Below, one piece after another: positions 1 through 9,395 of a DNA stretch of 64,000 nucleotides. Source of the stretch: Limimaricola soesokkakensis (GTDB lineage Bacteria > Pseudomonadota > Alphaproteobacteria > Rhodobacterales > Rhodobacteraceae); NCBI RefSeq assembly GCF_900172345.1, contig NZ_FWFY01000010.1, positions 98,458 to 162,457 on the forward strand, given 5' to 3'. The notes beneath the pieces are model-generated. The model was given only the letters and a program-made list of their open reading frames with translations, searched no databases and had not been told where the DNA came from. Each line of letters opens with the position of its first letter. Position 1 is the first letter of the stretch. A program made the position numbers and the translations under genes.

Positions 1-634
1 CGATGCGCATCGGCGTGTTGTGGGTGATGCGGCGGTTATAGGGGCTGTCGATCACGATCTCCCAGCCATTCTCGCCCTCGGTCACCTCGAACACCGCCAC
101 GCCCTGCGCGTCTTGGATCTTGCGCACGTCATCGGCGGAGACCGGCGCGCCCTCGTCGTTCTGCGGCAGGTTGATGTCGAGATTGGCGTATTCGTGGTTC
201 ACCGCGATCACCTCCCGGCCATCGATCGAGAACAGCTCCATGCCGTCGGTGTTCTCGCCGAAGGCGCGGGCCTGGCCCTCGACCGTGGTGCCGGTGACGG
301 GATCGAAGGCGGGCGCGTCCGAGAACAGCGGGTCGCCCCAGCTCGCCACGGTCTTCCACTCGTAGCCATCGGGGACGTGGACGGTGAAATCGGTCTGCGC
401 GGCGATCGGGGTGAAGGCGAAGCGCGAGGCGCCCTGCGCCAGCGCCGTCGACCCCTTGAGCAGGCCCGAGCCCATCACGGCTGCACCCGAGCCGAAAGCC
501 ACCAGACCCGACAGGAAGCCGCGACGCGACACGGCGCCCGCGACCACGCGGTCGAAATCGGTGGTCTCGGGCGTCGGACGGCGCAGCTCGTCGAGCTCGT
601 CCCAGCTGATCTTGTTGATGTTGAAGCGCTTCAT
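1..634 (-). CDS. phoX: PhoX family alkaline phosphatase, partial (N-terminal part only)
   Basis: Seen: about 211 codons of an N-terminus that runs off the left edge. The start is the ATG whose complement lies at 632-634. Residues about 34-50 hold a twin-arginine signal (S-R-R-G-F-L followed by a small-residue hydrophobic stretch), so the protein should be exported folded by Tat. The mature part resembles DUF839/PhoX phosphatases. Family knowledge: PhoX is a Ca/Fe-dependent periplasmic phosphomonoesterase that releases phosphate from organic esters under phosphate starvation. A Pho-box-like triplicate lies 64-92 bp upstream, which supports the assignment. The catalytic region is outside the window. 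Confidence 0.8.
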   Translation of the reverse strand, partial: MKRFNINKISWDELDELRRPTPETTDFDRVVAGAVSRRGFLSGLVAFGSGAAVMGSGLLKGSTALAQGASRFAFTPIAAQTDFTVHVPDGYEWKTVASWGDPLFSDAPAFDPVTGTTVEGQARAFGENTDGMELFSIDGREVIAVNHEYANLDINLPQNDEGAPVSADDVRKIQDAQGVAVFEVTEGENGWEIVIDSPYNRRITHNTPMRI

Positions 635-697
635 GGCATGTCCCCTTGTTGCCGGACGGCTTGTGCCGCCCTGCTAGTGTCCGGCCTTGAAGGGGAT

Positions 698-726
698 GCG
701 ACGGTTTTGTGAGAGTTTTGTATCAG
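698..726 (-). promoter_or_regulatory. Candidate PhoB box upstream of phoX
   Basis: Read on the minus strand this is three 7-mers separated by AAAA: CTGATAC, CTCTCAC, CCGTCGC, an 11-bp period. PhoB boxes are direct repeats of a CTGTCAT/CTGTCAC-like 7-mer with an A/T-rich 4-bp spacer, so spacing and spacer fit well and the 7-mers fit moderately. Position before a PhoX gene is the expected context. No clear -10 hexamer was found at the usual distance. Confidence 0.65.
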
Positions 727-807
727 GGCCGGTTTCGGCGGGAACCCGCGGGAACGGCCCCGGTGCTTTCACGTTGACGTGTCAAGAAACATCATCGGAG
801 GCCCGAC

Positions 808-1758
808 ATGGCGCATGCGAAGAACCCAGACGCCCATCCGGGCGACATCAACAAGCCCGGCTGGTTCGCCACCCTCAAGCGGGTCTATTCCGAGATCGGC
901 GACGACCATGTCAGCCTGATCGCCGCCGGCTGCGCCTTCTACGGCCTGCTGGCAATCTTTCCCGGCATCGTCGCCGCCATGGCGATCGCCGGGCTGTTCT
1001 TCGAGCCCTCGACCGTGGTCGACCAGCTGCAGGCGCTCTCGGGCTTCCTGCCGCAGCAGGCCGCCGAGATCGTGCTGAGCCAAGCCAAGGAGGTCGCGGG
1101 CTCCGAGGAGGGCGGGCTCGGCCTCGCCGCGCTATTCGGTATCCTCGTGGCGATCTACTCCGCCTCCAAGGGCGTGCAGTCGCTGATGGAGGGGCTCAAC
1201 GTCGCCTTCGAGGCCGAGGAGAGCCGCGGGCTGGTGAGGTTCAACCTCGTCAAGCTGGCGCTGACGCTGGGCATGATCCTCGGTTTCCTGCTAATCGTCG
1301 CGGTCGCGGCGCTGCTGCCGGCGGTGCTGGGCGTGCTGCCCTGGGGCGCGACAACCGAGTGGATCATCAACCTTGTGCGCTGGCCCGTGCTGCTGATCCT
1401 CGTCGCGCTGGGTCTGGCGATCCTCTACCGCTACGGCCCCGACCGGGGCGACAAGAAATGGCGCTGGATCACGCCGGGCGCCGGGCTGGCCTGCCTGCTG
1501 TGGCTGGTCGGATCGATCGGCTTCGCCTTCTACGTCCGCAATTTCGGCGGCTACAACGAGACCTTTGGTGCGCTGGGCGGGGTGATCGTGCTGCTGATGT
1601 GGCTGTGGCTGTCCTCCTTCATCGTGCTGATGGGCGCTGAATTCGACAGCGAGATGGAGCGTCAGGCCAAGCACGACCCGCAGCCCGAGGACGCCAAGAA
1701 CGACCCCCTCATGGACGATGCCAAGGCCGAGGCCGGCAAACCTGCCGCGCAGAGCTGA
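808..1758 (+). CDS. YihY/virulence factor BrkB family inner membrane protein
   Basis: A 316-residue protein with the length and segment pattern of the BrkB/YihY family (once mis-called ribonuclease BN): a short soluble N-terminus, the early motif around H-V-S-L-I-A-A-G-C-A-F-Y, then about six hydrophobic segments ending near residue 280 and an acidic, charged C-terminal tail. The start is supported by GGAGG 7 nt upstream. The biochemical function of this family is not settled; members have been proposed as transporters or envelope proteins. It stands alone, divergent from phoX. Confidence 0.8.
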   Translation: MAHAKNPDAHPGDINKPGWFATLKRVYSEIGDDHVSLIAAGCAFYGLLAIFPGIVAAMAIAGLFFEPSTVVDQLQALSGFLPQQAAEIVLSQAKEVAGSEEGGLGLAALFGILVAIYSASKGVQSLMEGLNVAFEAEESRGLVRFNLVKLALTLGMILGFLLIVAVAALLPAVLGVLPWGATTEWIINLVRWPVLLILVALGLAILYRYGPDRGDKKWRWITPGAGLACLLWLVGSIGFAFYVRNFGGYNETFGALGGVIVLLMWLWLSSFIVLMGAEFDSEMERQAKHDPQPEDAKNDPLMDDAKAEAGKPAAQS

Positions 1759-1848
1759 ATCCTTTGCGGATCGACCGGGAATAGCCGTGAAGCGTTAAGA
1801 AAGTTTCTCGCGCCGTGCAGTCCGCGACATTTTCTCCGCCGTTTGCGG

Positions 1849-1876
1849 TTGACCCCCGCGCCCGCCCGTGCATATC
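1849..1876 (+). promoter_or_regulatory. Predicted sigma-70-type promoter of the ilvB leader
   Basis: TTGACC at 1849-1854 (five of six consensus) and CATATC at 1871-1876 with a 16-bp spacer. Transcription would start near 1883, about 25 nt before the leader peptide ATG. The call rests on sequence match and on its position just before the attenuator. Confidence 0.45.
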
Positions 1877-1907
1877 TGCGCGGGCGGAACGGAAAGGACC
1901 GGAGAAG

Positions 1908-1955
1908 ATGGATCTCCTTCTTGTAATCGGTGAGGCAGGGCGCGTGGGCCGGTAA
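1908..1955 (+). CDS. Leader peptide of the ilvB attenuator
   Basis: A 15-residue open frame, MDLLLVIGEAGRVGR, with GGAG 7 nt before its ATG. Residues 3-7 are Leu-Leu-Leu-Val-Ile, the three end-product amino acids of the enzyme encoded next. Codons 11-14 overlap the 5' arm of a predicted antiterminator (1938-1947). This is the classical arrangement of translational attenuation: a ribosome stalled on the Leu/Val/Ile codons leaves the antiterminator free, and a ribosome reaching the stop codon at 1953-1955 covers it. The role is inferred; the peptide and the structures are read directly. Confidence 0.8.
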   Translation: MDLLLVIGEAGRVGR

Positions 1956-1987
1956 CGGCAGGGACCATGACGGTCGACCATGCGCCC
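1938..1987 (+). promoter_or_regulatory. Antiterminator pairing of the ilvB leader
   Basis: GGGCGCGTGG at 1938-1947 can pair with CCATGCGCCC at 1978-1987 over 10 bp with one G-U wobble. The 3' arm shares positions 1984-1987 with the 5' arm of the terminator, so the two helices exclude each other. The 5' arm lies within the last codons of the leader peptide. Confidence 0.65.
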
Positions 1988-2009
1988 CCGGATCACCGGG
2001 GGCTTTTTT
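1984..2009 (+). terminator. Attenuator terminator upstream of ilvB
   Basis: Perfect 8-bp stem GCCCCCGG (1984-1991) and CCGGGGGC (1996-2003), 4-nt loop ATCA, then six T. It sits between the leader peptide and the ilvB start, so it would end transcription before ilvB when branched-chain amino acids are plentiful. Confidence 0.85.
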
Positions 2010-2047
2010 GTGCGCAGGGCGCGACAGACAGACAGGGAAACGGCACG

Positions 2048-3826
<1,779 letters not shown>

Positions 3827-3828
3827 GC

Positions 3829-3873
3829 GCGTTTCCTTGCAAGGAAACGCCCCGGAAAATTGGAATTTTCCGG
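3829..3873 (+). repeat. Two adjacent perfect hairpins between ilvB and ilvN
   Basis: 3829-3850 is a perfect 11+11 palindrome (GCGTTTCCTTG and its complement). 3852-3873 is a second one with 10-bp arms (CCGGAAAATT) and a GG centre. They begin 2 nt after the ilvB stop and end 25 nt before the ilvN ATG. Neither has a T-tract, so they are more likely RNA-stabilising or expression-ratio elements than terminators. Confidence 0.6.
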
Positions 3874-3898
3874 CCCCGCGCCGGACAGGGAGCATGAC

Positions 3899-4465
3899 AT
3901 GCTGAACATCAAGGAAGGCTCGACCAGCCACTCCGCTTACAACCTGCGCTCCACCTTCTCCGACGTGGAGGAGCGCCACACCCTCGCGGTGATCGTCGAG
4001 AACGAGCCCGGCGTGCTGGCCCGCGTGATCGGCCTGTTCTCGGGCCGAGGCTACAACATCGAAAGCCTCACCGTGGCCGAGATCGACCATACCGGTCACA
4101 TGTCCCGGATCACCCTCGTCACTTCCGGCACGCCGCAGGTGATCGAGCAGATCAAGGCGCAGTTGGGGCGCATCGTGCCGGTGCACGAGGTGCACGACCT
4201 CACCGTCGAAGGCCCGACGGTCGAGCGCGAACTGGCGCTGTTCAAGGTGCGTGGCGAGGGAGAGCACCGGGTCGAGGCGCTGCGCCTCGCCGACATCTTC
4301 CGCGCCAACGTGGTCGACTCGACGCTCGAGAGCTTCGTCTTCGAGATCACCGGCACCCCGGACAAGATCGACGCCTTCGCCGATCTGATGCGGCCCTTGG
4401 GCCTGACCGAGCTGGCCCGCACCGGCGTCGCCGCCCTGTCGCGCGGACCCGAGGCGCGCGTCTGA
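3899..4465 (+). CDS. ilvN: Acetolactate synthase small regulatory subunit
   Basis: A 188-residue subunit that binds valine and activates the large subunit. The N-terminal ACT domain (HTLAVIVENEPGVLARVIGL, then the FSGRGYNIESL region, about residues 25-100) is clear, and the C-terminal half matches the ALS_ss_C region. The start at 3899 is chosen because AGGGAG lies 6 nt upstream; an in-frame TTG at 3860 lies inside the second intergenic hairpin and is unlikely. It is co-transcribed with ilvB and so shares the leader attenuator. Confidence 0.95.
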   Translation: MLNIKEGSTSHSAYNLRSTFSDVEERHTLAVIVENEPGVLARVIGLFSGRGYNIESLTVAEIDHTGHMSRITLVTSGTPQVIEQIKAQLGRIVPVHEVHDLTVEGPTVERELALFKVRGEGEHRVEALRLADIFRANVVDSTLESFVFEITGTPDKIDAFADLMRPLGLTELARTGVAALSRGPEARV

Positions 4466-4552
4466 GGCTTGCGCGGACACGCTGACGCCGCGCGAGGCTT
4501 GCCCCCGCGCGGCGTTCCTGCCTTGCTGTGGGCCTGAGCGACGGAGGACCGC

Positions 4553-5482
4553 ATGGCGCAGAAGATCATCATCGATACCGACCCCGGCCAGGACGACGCC
4601 GTGGCAATCCTGCTGGCGCTGGCCTCGCGCGAGATCGACCTGCTGGGGATCACCGCTGTCGCCGGGAACGTGCCGCTCGACCTGACCCAGCGCAACGCGC
4701 GGCAGGTGGTGGAACTCGCGGGCCGCGTTACCCCCGTCTTCGCCGGATGCGACGCGCCGCTCGCTCGACCTCTCGTCACGGCTGAGCACGTGCATGGCAA
4801 GACCGGCCTCGACGGCATTGCCCTGCCCGAGCCCGGCCTGCCGCTGCAGTCCCAGCACGGCGTCGATTTCATCATCGAGACGCTGCGCCGCGAGGCGCCG
4901 GACAGCGTCACGCTCTGCGCGCTCGGGCCGCTCACCAATATCGCCACGGCGTTCGAACGCGCGCCCGACATCGTCGAACGGGTGCAACGCATCGTGCTGA
5001 TGGGCGGTGGCTGTTTCGAGGGCGGCAATATCACTCCCGCGGCCGAGTTCAATATCTATGTCGACCCCGAGGCCGCGAAGATCGTCTTCGGCTGCGGCCG
5101 CCCCATCACCGTGCTGCCGCTCGATGCGACGCACAAGGCGCTGACCTCCAGGGATTGGATCGCCACGATGCGCGGCATGGGCCGGATCGGCGAGGTGGTG
5201 GCGAGCTGGACCGATTTCTTCGAACGTTTCGACGTGGCGAAATACGGCTCGGAGGGCGCGCCGCTGCACGACCCCTGCGTCATCGCCTGGCTGCTGCGCC
5301 CCGAGCTCTTCAAGGGTCGCGAGATCAATGTCGAGATCGAGACCGGCTCGGAGTTGACGCTGGGCATGACCGTGGCCGATTGGTGGGGCGTCACGGACCG
5401 ACCCGCGAACGCTCTGTTCATCGGCGATGTCGATCGCGACGGCTTCTTCGACCTGCTGACCGAGCGGATCGGGCGGCTCTGA
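4553..5482 (+). CDS. Inosine-uridine preferring nucleoside hydrolase family protein
   Basis: A 309-residue protein with the Ca-binding signature IIIDTDPGQDDAVAIL at residues 5-20, the defining DxDxxxDD motif of the IunH/Rih family. Members split the N-glycosidic bond of ribonucleosides to free base plus ribose in the cytoplasm for salvage. The N-I-T-P-A-A-E-F-N region with its Asn/Glu ligands around residue 165 and a conserved Asp near position 241 (HDPC) are also present. GGAGG stands 5 nt before the ATG. Substrate preference cannot be read from the sequence. It stands alone behind ilvN. Confidence 0.9.
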   Translation: MAQKIIIDTDPGQDDAVAILLALASREIDLLGITAVAGNVPLDLTQRNARQVVELAGRVTPVFAGCDAPLARPLVTAEHVHGKTGLDGIALPEPGLPLQSQHGVDFIIETLRREAPDSVTLCALGPLTNIATAFERAPDIVERVQRIVLMGGGCFEGGNITPAAEFNIYVDPEAAKIVFGCGRPITVLPLDATHKALTSRDWIATMRGMGRIGEVVASWTDFFERFDVAKYGSEGAPLHDPCVIAWLLRPELFKGREINVEIETGSELTLGMTVADWWGVTDRPANALFIGDVDRDGFFDLLTERIGRL

Positions 5483-5518
5483 CCGGTCCCCGGCGTGCCT
5501 GCCACCGCCCGGTCGCTA

Positions 5519-5542
5519 TGCGTATTTAAGGAACAAAGTGGC
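5519..5542. repeat. REP-like intergenic element, copy 1
   Basis: GCGTATTTAAGGAACAAAGTGG-like core starting at 5520. The same core (GCGTATTT, 2-3 variable bases, GGAACAnAGT) recurs at 34454 and 41001, each time in an intergenic gap just past a stop codon. This copy lies 37 nt after the nucleoside hydrolase stop and 64 nt before selO. Confidence 0.6.
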
Positions 5543-5605
5543 CCGCGACGCCGAAATCGGCAGCGCTCCGCTTGGTTCGGCGGCGCGACGGCATAGATCG
5601 GGGAC

Positions 5606-7009
5606 ATGAGCCTGCACATCGCCTTCGACAACAGCTACGCCCGCCTGCCCGACCGCCTGTTCACCCTGCAGGCACCGGTTCCCGTTGCCGCGCCGGGCTG
5701 GATCGCCCTCAATGACGGGCTCGCCCGCGAGCTCGGGCTCGACCCGGACGCGCTGCGCTCCGAGGAGGGGCTGGCGATGTTCTCCGGCAACGCCGTGCCC
5801 GAGGGCGCGGCGCCGTTGGCCCAGCTCTATGCCGGGCACCAGTTCGGCAGCTGGAACCCGCAGCTGGGCGACGGGCGCGCGATCCTTCTGGGCGAGGTGG
5901 TGGGCGCGGACGGCATCCGCCGCGATATCGCGCTCAAGGGATCGGGGCGCACGCCCTATTCCCGCATGGGCGACGGTCGGGCTTGGATCGGCCCGGTGAT
6001 CCGCGAATACCTGATGAGCGAGGCGATGCACGCGCTCGGCGTGCCGACCACCCGCGCGCTCGCCGCCGTCACCACCGGCGAGGAGGTGATCCGCGAGACC
6101 GCCCTGCCCGGCGCGGTGCTGACCCGCGTGGCGCAGAGCCATATCCGCGTCGGCACCTTCCAGATCCTCACGGCGCGCGGCGATCTGGAGGGGCTGCGCG
6201 CGCTGGTCGATCACGCCATGGCGCGGCATTACCCCGAGGCCGGTTCGGTGCCCGAAATGCTGGCGCAGATGGTGGCGCAGCAGGCCGATCTGATCGCGCA
6301 GTGGATGAGCCTCGGCTTCATCCACGGCGTCATGAACACCGACAATTGCTCGGTCGCGGGCGAGACCATCGATTACGGCCCCTGCGCCTTCATGGATGCC
6401 TACCATCCCGGCCGCGTCTTCTCCTCGATCGACGCCTATGGGCGCTATGCCTATGGCAACCAGCCGCAGGTGGCGCTGTGGAACATCGCGCAGTTCGCCA
6501 CATCGCTGGTGCCGCTGATGCCGGACCAGCAACGCGCCGTCGACGACTTCACCGCGATCATCAACCGCTTCGCGGATCTCTACCAGAAGGCGTGGATCGC
6601 CCGGTTCGGGGCCAAGCTCGGCCTGCCGGACCCGCACCCCGAGGATCGCCCGCTGATCGAGGGGCTGCTCACGGCCATGACCGGCGCCGAAACCGATTTC
6701 ACCAATGGCTTCCGCGCGCTGGCCGAAGATGCGCCGGAGCGTGCCGGCGCCACTCCGGAGTGGATCGCCCAGTGGCGCGCCCGCGGGCCCGATCTCGGCA
6801 TCGCTGCCGCCGCCAACCCGGTGGTCGTGCCGCGACTGCACCTGATCGAGGCCGCGATCACCGCCGCCATGGCCGGCGATCACGCTCCGTTCCACGAGAT
6901 GCTCGGCGTCGTCACTCGGCCATTCGATCCGAACCCGGCGCTGGCGAAACGTTACGTAGCGCCACCGCAGGAACACGAGAAGGTCGACAAAACTTTCTGT
7001 GGCACCTAG
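5606..7009 (+). CDS. selO: Protein adenylyltransferase SelO (YdiU/UPF0061)
   Basis: A 467-residue SelO pseudokinase-fold protein. It shows the hallmark [17 protein letters not shown] at about residues 112-128, [13 protein letters not shown], and [20 protein letters not shown] with the metal-binding Asn and Asp. It ends in TFCGT, the position where vertebrate SELENOO carries selenocysteine; this copy has Cys. Family knowledge: SelO transfers AMP from ATP to Ser/Thr/Tyr of proteins and affects the oxidative stress response. The length fits bacterial orthologues and the gene is intact. Confidence 0.95.
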   Translation: MSLHIAFDNSYARLPDRLFTLQAPVPVAAPGWIALNDGLARELGLDPDALRSEEGLAMFSGNAVPEGAAPLAQLYAGHQFGSWNPQLGDGRAILLGEVVGADGIRRDIALKGSGRTPYSRMGDGRAWIGPVIREYLMSEAMHALGVPTTRALAAVTTGEEVIRETALPGAVLTRVAQSHIRVGTFQILTARGDLEGLRALVDHAMARHYPEAGSVPEMLAQMVAQQADLIAQWMSLGFIHGVMNTDNCSVAGETIDYGPCAFMDAYHPGRVFSSIDAYGRYAYGNQPQVALWNIAQFATSLVPLMPDQQRAVDDFTAIINRFADLYQKAWIARFGAKLGLPDPHPEDRPLIEGLLTAMTGAETDFTNGFRALAEDAPERAGATPEWIAQWRARGPDLGIAAAANPVVVPRLHLIEAAITAAMAGDHAPFHEMLGVVTRPFDPNPALAKRYVAPPQEHEKVDKTFCGT

Positions 7010-7051
7010 AAACGACCGGATCATTCGCCATTTCCCGACAGGACCCGCCCT

Positions 7052-8188
7052 ATGCCGGTCCCGACCAAGAGGCCGCCTGTGAAAGACGTCTCCGATCACT
7101 CGGCCGAACGACGCGCGGATGCGATCCGCACGCTCGGAATCATGGACAGCGAGGACGAGGCGGATTTCGACGAGATCACCGCCTTTGCGGCCGAGATCTG
7201 CGGCGCGCCGATCTCGCTGGTCACGCTGGTGAGCACCGATCGGCAATGGGCGAAATCCGCTTTCGGCACCGAGCAGCGCGACTACAGCATGGACGAGTCG
7301 ATCTGCTCGCATGGGCTCACCGGGCCGGATTTCCTCGAGATCGAGGACACCGCCACCGATCCGCGCACTTGCGACAACCCTCTGGTCACCGGCCCAGAGG
7401 CGATCCGCTACTATGGTGGCGCCATCCTCAAGCTGAACGACGTCACGCCGATCGGCGCCCTGTGCATCCTCGACCACAAGCCGCGCCGCCTGTCCGATGA
7501 GACCAAGCGCCTGCTGATGATCCTCGCCCGTCAGGTGACGCGGCGCATGGAACTGCGCCGGGCGCTCGCGGTGCAGGAGACACTGGCCAGCGAAGTCGAC
7601 CACCGGGTCAAGAATTCGCTGCAGATGGTCACCGCGCTGGTCCGGATCCAGCGCGCGCAGGCGCAGAGCGACGAGACCCGCGACGCGCTCGCGGTGACGA
7701 TCGACCGGCTCTCGGCGATCGCGCTGCTGCATGCCGAGCTGCACAAGGTCTCGGCCCGCAACGAGATCGCGCTGCACCAGTTCCTGCCCGACATCATCCG
7801 CCATCTCGACACCACCCTGCCCGACAACGTGGTGATCTCGCACAGCCTGGTGCCGATGCTGGTCCGCTCCGAGGTCGCGACCTCTCTGGCGCTCCTGGTC
7901 AGCGAGGCGATCACCAACGCTGCCAAGCACGCCTTTCCGCAGGCGCGCGCGGGCCGGATCACGGTGGCGCTGGAGTTGAGCGGCGCGGTGGGCCGGCTTA
8001 CGGTCGCCGATGACGGCGTCGGCAGCGACAGCCTGACGGCCGAACCCGAGAGCGGCAGCGGCCTCGGTCGGCAGATCATCGACGCCTCGGTGGCCCGGAT
8101 CGATGGCGAGATCCACCGCAAAAGCGGCCCGGGCGGCACCGCGATCGAGGTGCGCTTTCCGGCGCCGCGGCTGCTGCCGCACGCCTAA
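7052..8188 (+). CDS. Soluble GAF-domain sensor histidine kinase (HisKA_2/HWE-like)
   Basis: A 378-residue protein without membrane segments. It has a GAF domain at about residues 25-165, an H-box EVDHRVKNSLQMV with phospho-acceptor His184, an N-box SEAITNAAKHAF near residue 290, and a G-box GSGLGRQIIDA near 345. This is the HisKA_2/HATPase_c_2 architecture common in alphaproteobacteria, often linked to the general stress response or to light and redox sensing. No response regulator is adjacent, so the partner is unknown. It starts 42 bp after selO and may be co-transcribed. The ATG at 7052 has only a modest ACAGGA upstream; GTG at 7079 is an alternative. Confidence 0.85.
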   Translation: MPVPTKRPPVKDVSDHSAERRADAIRTLGIMDSEDEADFDEITAFAAEICGAPISLVTLVSTDRQWAKSAFGTEQRDYSMDESICSHGLTGPDFLEIEDTATDPRTCDNPLVTGPEAIRYYGGAILKLNDVTPIGALCILDHKPRRLSDETKRLLMILARQVTRRMELRRALAVQETLASEVDHRVKNSLQMVTALVRIQRAQAQSDETRDALAVTIDRLSAIALLHAELHKVSARNEIALHQFLPDIIRHLDTTLPDNVVISHSLVPMLVRSEVATSLALLVSEAITNAAKHAFPQARAGRITVALELSGAVGRLTVADDGVGSDSLTAEPESGSGLGRQIIDASVARIDGEIHRKSGPGGTAIEVRFPAPRLLPHA

Positions 8189-8231
8189 GGGAACGTCGCG
8201 GCCCGCGCATGGGGCCGCGACGCCGGGCGCG

Positions 8232-8777
8232 TCACTCGGTGACGCGCACCTCGCGCATCACGTCGGGCTCGCCGATCACCGCGCCGTTCGGGCCCTCGCC
8301 GCGCTTGATCGCGTCGAGCACCTCCAGACCTTCGGTGACCTGCCCCACAACCGTGTACTGGCCGTTGAGGAAATCGCCCGGGGCGAACATGATGAAGAAC
8401 TGGCTGTTGGCCGAGTTCGGGTCCTGGCTGCGCGCCATGCCGACGGTGCCGCGCTCGAACGGGATGTCCGAGAACTCGGCCTCCAGATCGTCGCGCTCCG
8501 AGCCGCCCATGCCGGCCATGGCGGCGTCGCCGCCCTCGCCGCCGAACTCGACATCGCCGGTCTGCGCCATGAAGCCGTCGATCACGCGGTGGAACATCAC
8601 ACCGTCATAGGCGCCCTCGCGCGCCAGCGCAGTGATCTGCTCCACGTGGTTCGGCGCGACCTCTTCGAGGAGGTCGATCTTGATCGTGCCATTGGCCTGC
8701 CCCGCGACATCGATCTCGAGCCCGGTGGCGGCGGCGGGGCTGGCGGCGAGCGCCAGCAGAACGGCGAACTTACGCAT
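8232..8777 (-). CDS. Secreted cyclophilin-type peptidyl-prolyl isomerase
   Basis: A 181-residue protein with a Sec signal peptide ([17 protein letters not shown], cleavage near residue 17) and one cyclophilin domain. Core motifs are [31 protein letters not shown] and GQYTVVGQVTEG. It should catalyse cis-trans proline isomerisation in the periplasm. It is the second gene of a pair: its ATG lies 8 nt inside the 3' end of the cytoplasmic paralogue, which suggests translational coupling. Loop differences around residues 80-100 (Gly/Ala-rich) distinguish it from the upstream copy. Confidence 0.93.
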   Translation of the reverse strand: MRKFAVLLALAASPAAATGLEIDVAGQANGTIKIDLLEEVAPNHVEQITALAREGAYDGVMFHRVIDGFMAQTGDVEFGGEGGDAAMAGMGGSERDDLEAEFSDIPFERGTVGMARSQDPNSANSQFFIMFAPGDFLNGQYTVVGQVTEGLEVLDAIKRGEGPNGAVIGEPDVMREVRVTE

Positions 8778-9276
8778 CGGCGGCCACCTTCACGCTGATC
8801 ATCCGGTCGGGATTCGCCGGCGGCTCGCCCTTGGTGATGGCGTCGACATGCTCCATCCCCTCGATCACCCGGCCATAGACGGTGTACTGGCCGTTAAGGA
8901 AGTGGTTGTCCTTGAAGTTGATGAAGAACTGCGAGTTGGCCGAGTTCGGGTTGGCCGAACGCGCCGCGCCCAGCGTGCCGCGGTCATGCGGCAGCTTCGA
9001 GAATTCGGCCGGCAGGTCTGGCTTGTCCGAGCCGCCGGTGCCGGCGCGGCGCGGGTTGTAGTCCTTTTCCATGTTGGCGTGCTGCACGTCGCCGGTCTGC
9101 GCCATGAAGCCGTCGATCACGCGGTGGAAGGCGACGTTGTCATAGGCGCCGGCGCGGGCCAGCTCCTTCATCCGCTCGGCGTGCTTCGGCGCCACGTCGG
9201 GCAGAAGCTCGATCACCACGCGGCCGTCCTTCAGCTCGATGATGATGGTGTTCTCGGGGTCCTTGATCTCGGCCAT
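8770..9276 (-). CDS. Cytoplasmic cyclophilin-type peptidyl-prolyl isomerase
   Basis: A 168-residue cyclophilin without signal peptide, starting [20 protein letters not shown]. It carries [30 protein letters not shown] and the closing [14 protein letters not shown] motif. It is the PpiB-like partner of the downstream exported copy, with an 8-nt overlap. The AGGAGG motif before the ATG is at good spacing. The pair diverges from pgk; the 119-bp gap must carry both promoters. Confidence 0.93.
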   Translation of the reverse strand: MAEIKDPENTIIIELKDGRVVIELLPDVAPKHAERMKELARAGAYDNVAFHRVIDGFMAQTGDVQHANMEKDYNPRRAGTGGSDKPDLPAEFSKLPHDRGTLGAARSANPNSANSQFFINFKDNHFLNGQYTVYGRVIEGMEHVDAITKGEPPANPDRMISVKVAADA

Positions 9277-9395
9277 CGCCGGTCCTCCTGCTGCTTTGCT
9301 CCCGACATAAGGCCGTGCGACGACTAAGCCAATGGCTTGAGAGCCCGGGCCCCCGGCGCTACCTATTCGGCAACGCGAAACGGAAAGGACGCCGC

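Noticed and set aside
1967..2047. Longer ilvB starting at ATG 1967
   Set aside because: The extension is encoded by the antiterminator and terminator and has no family similarity; ATG 2048 fits the family N-terminus.
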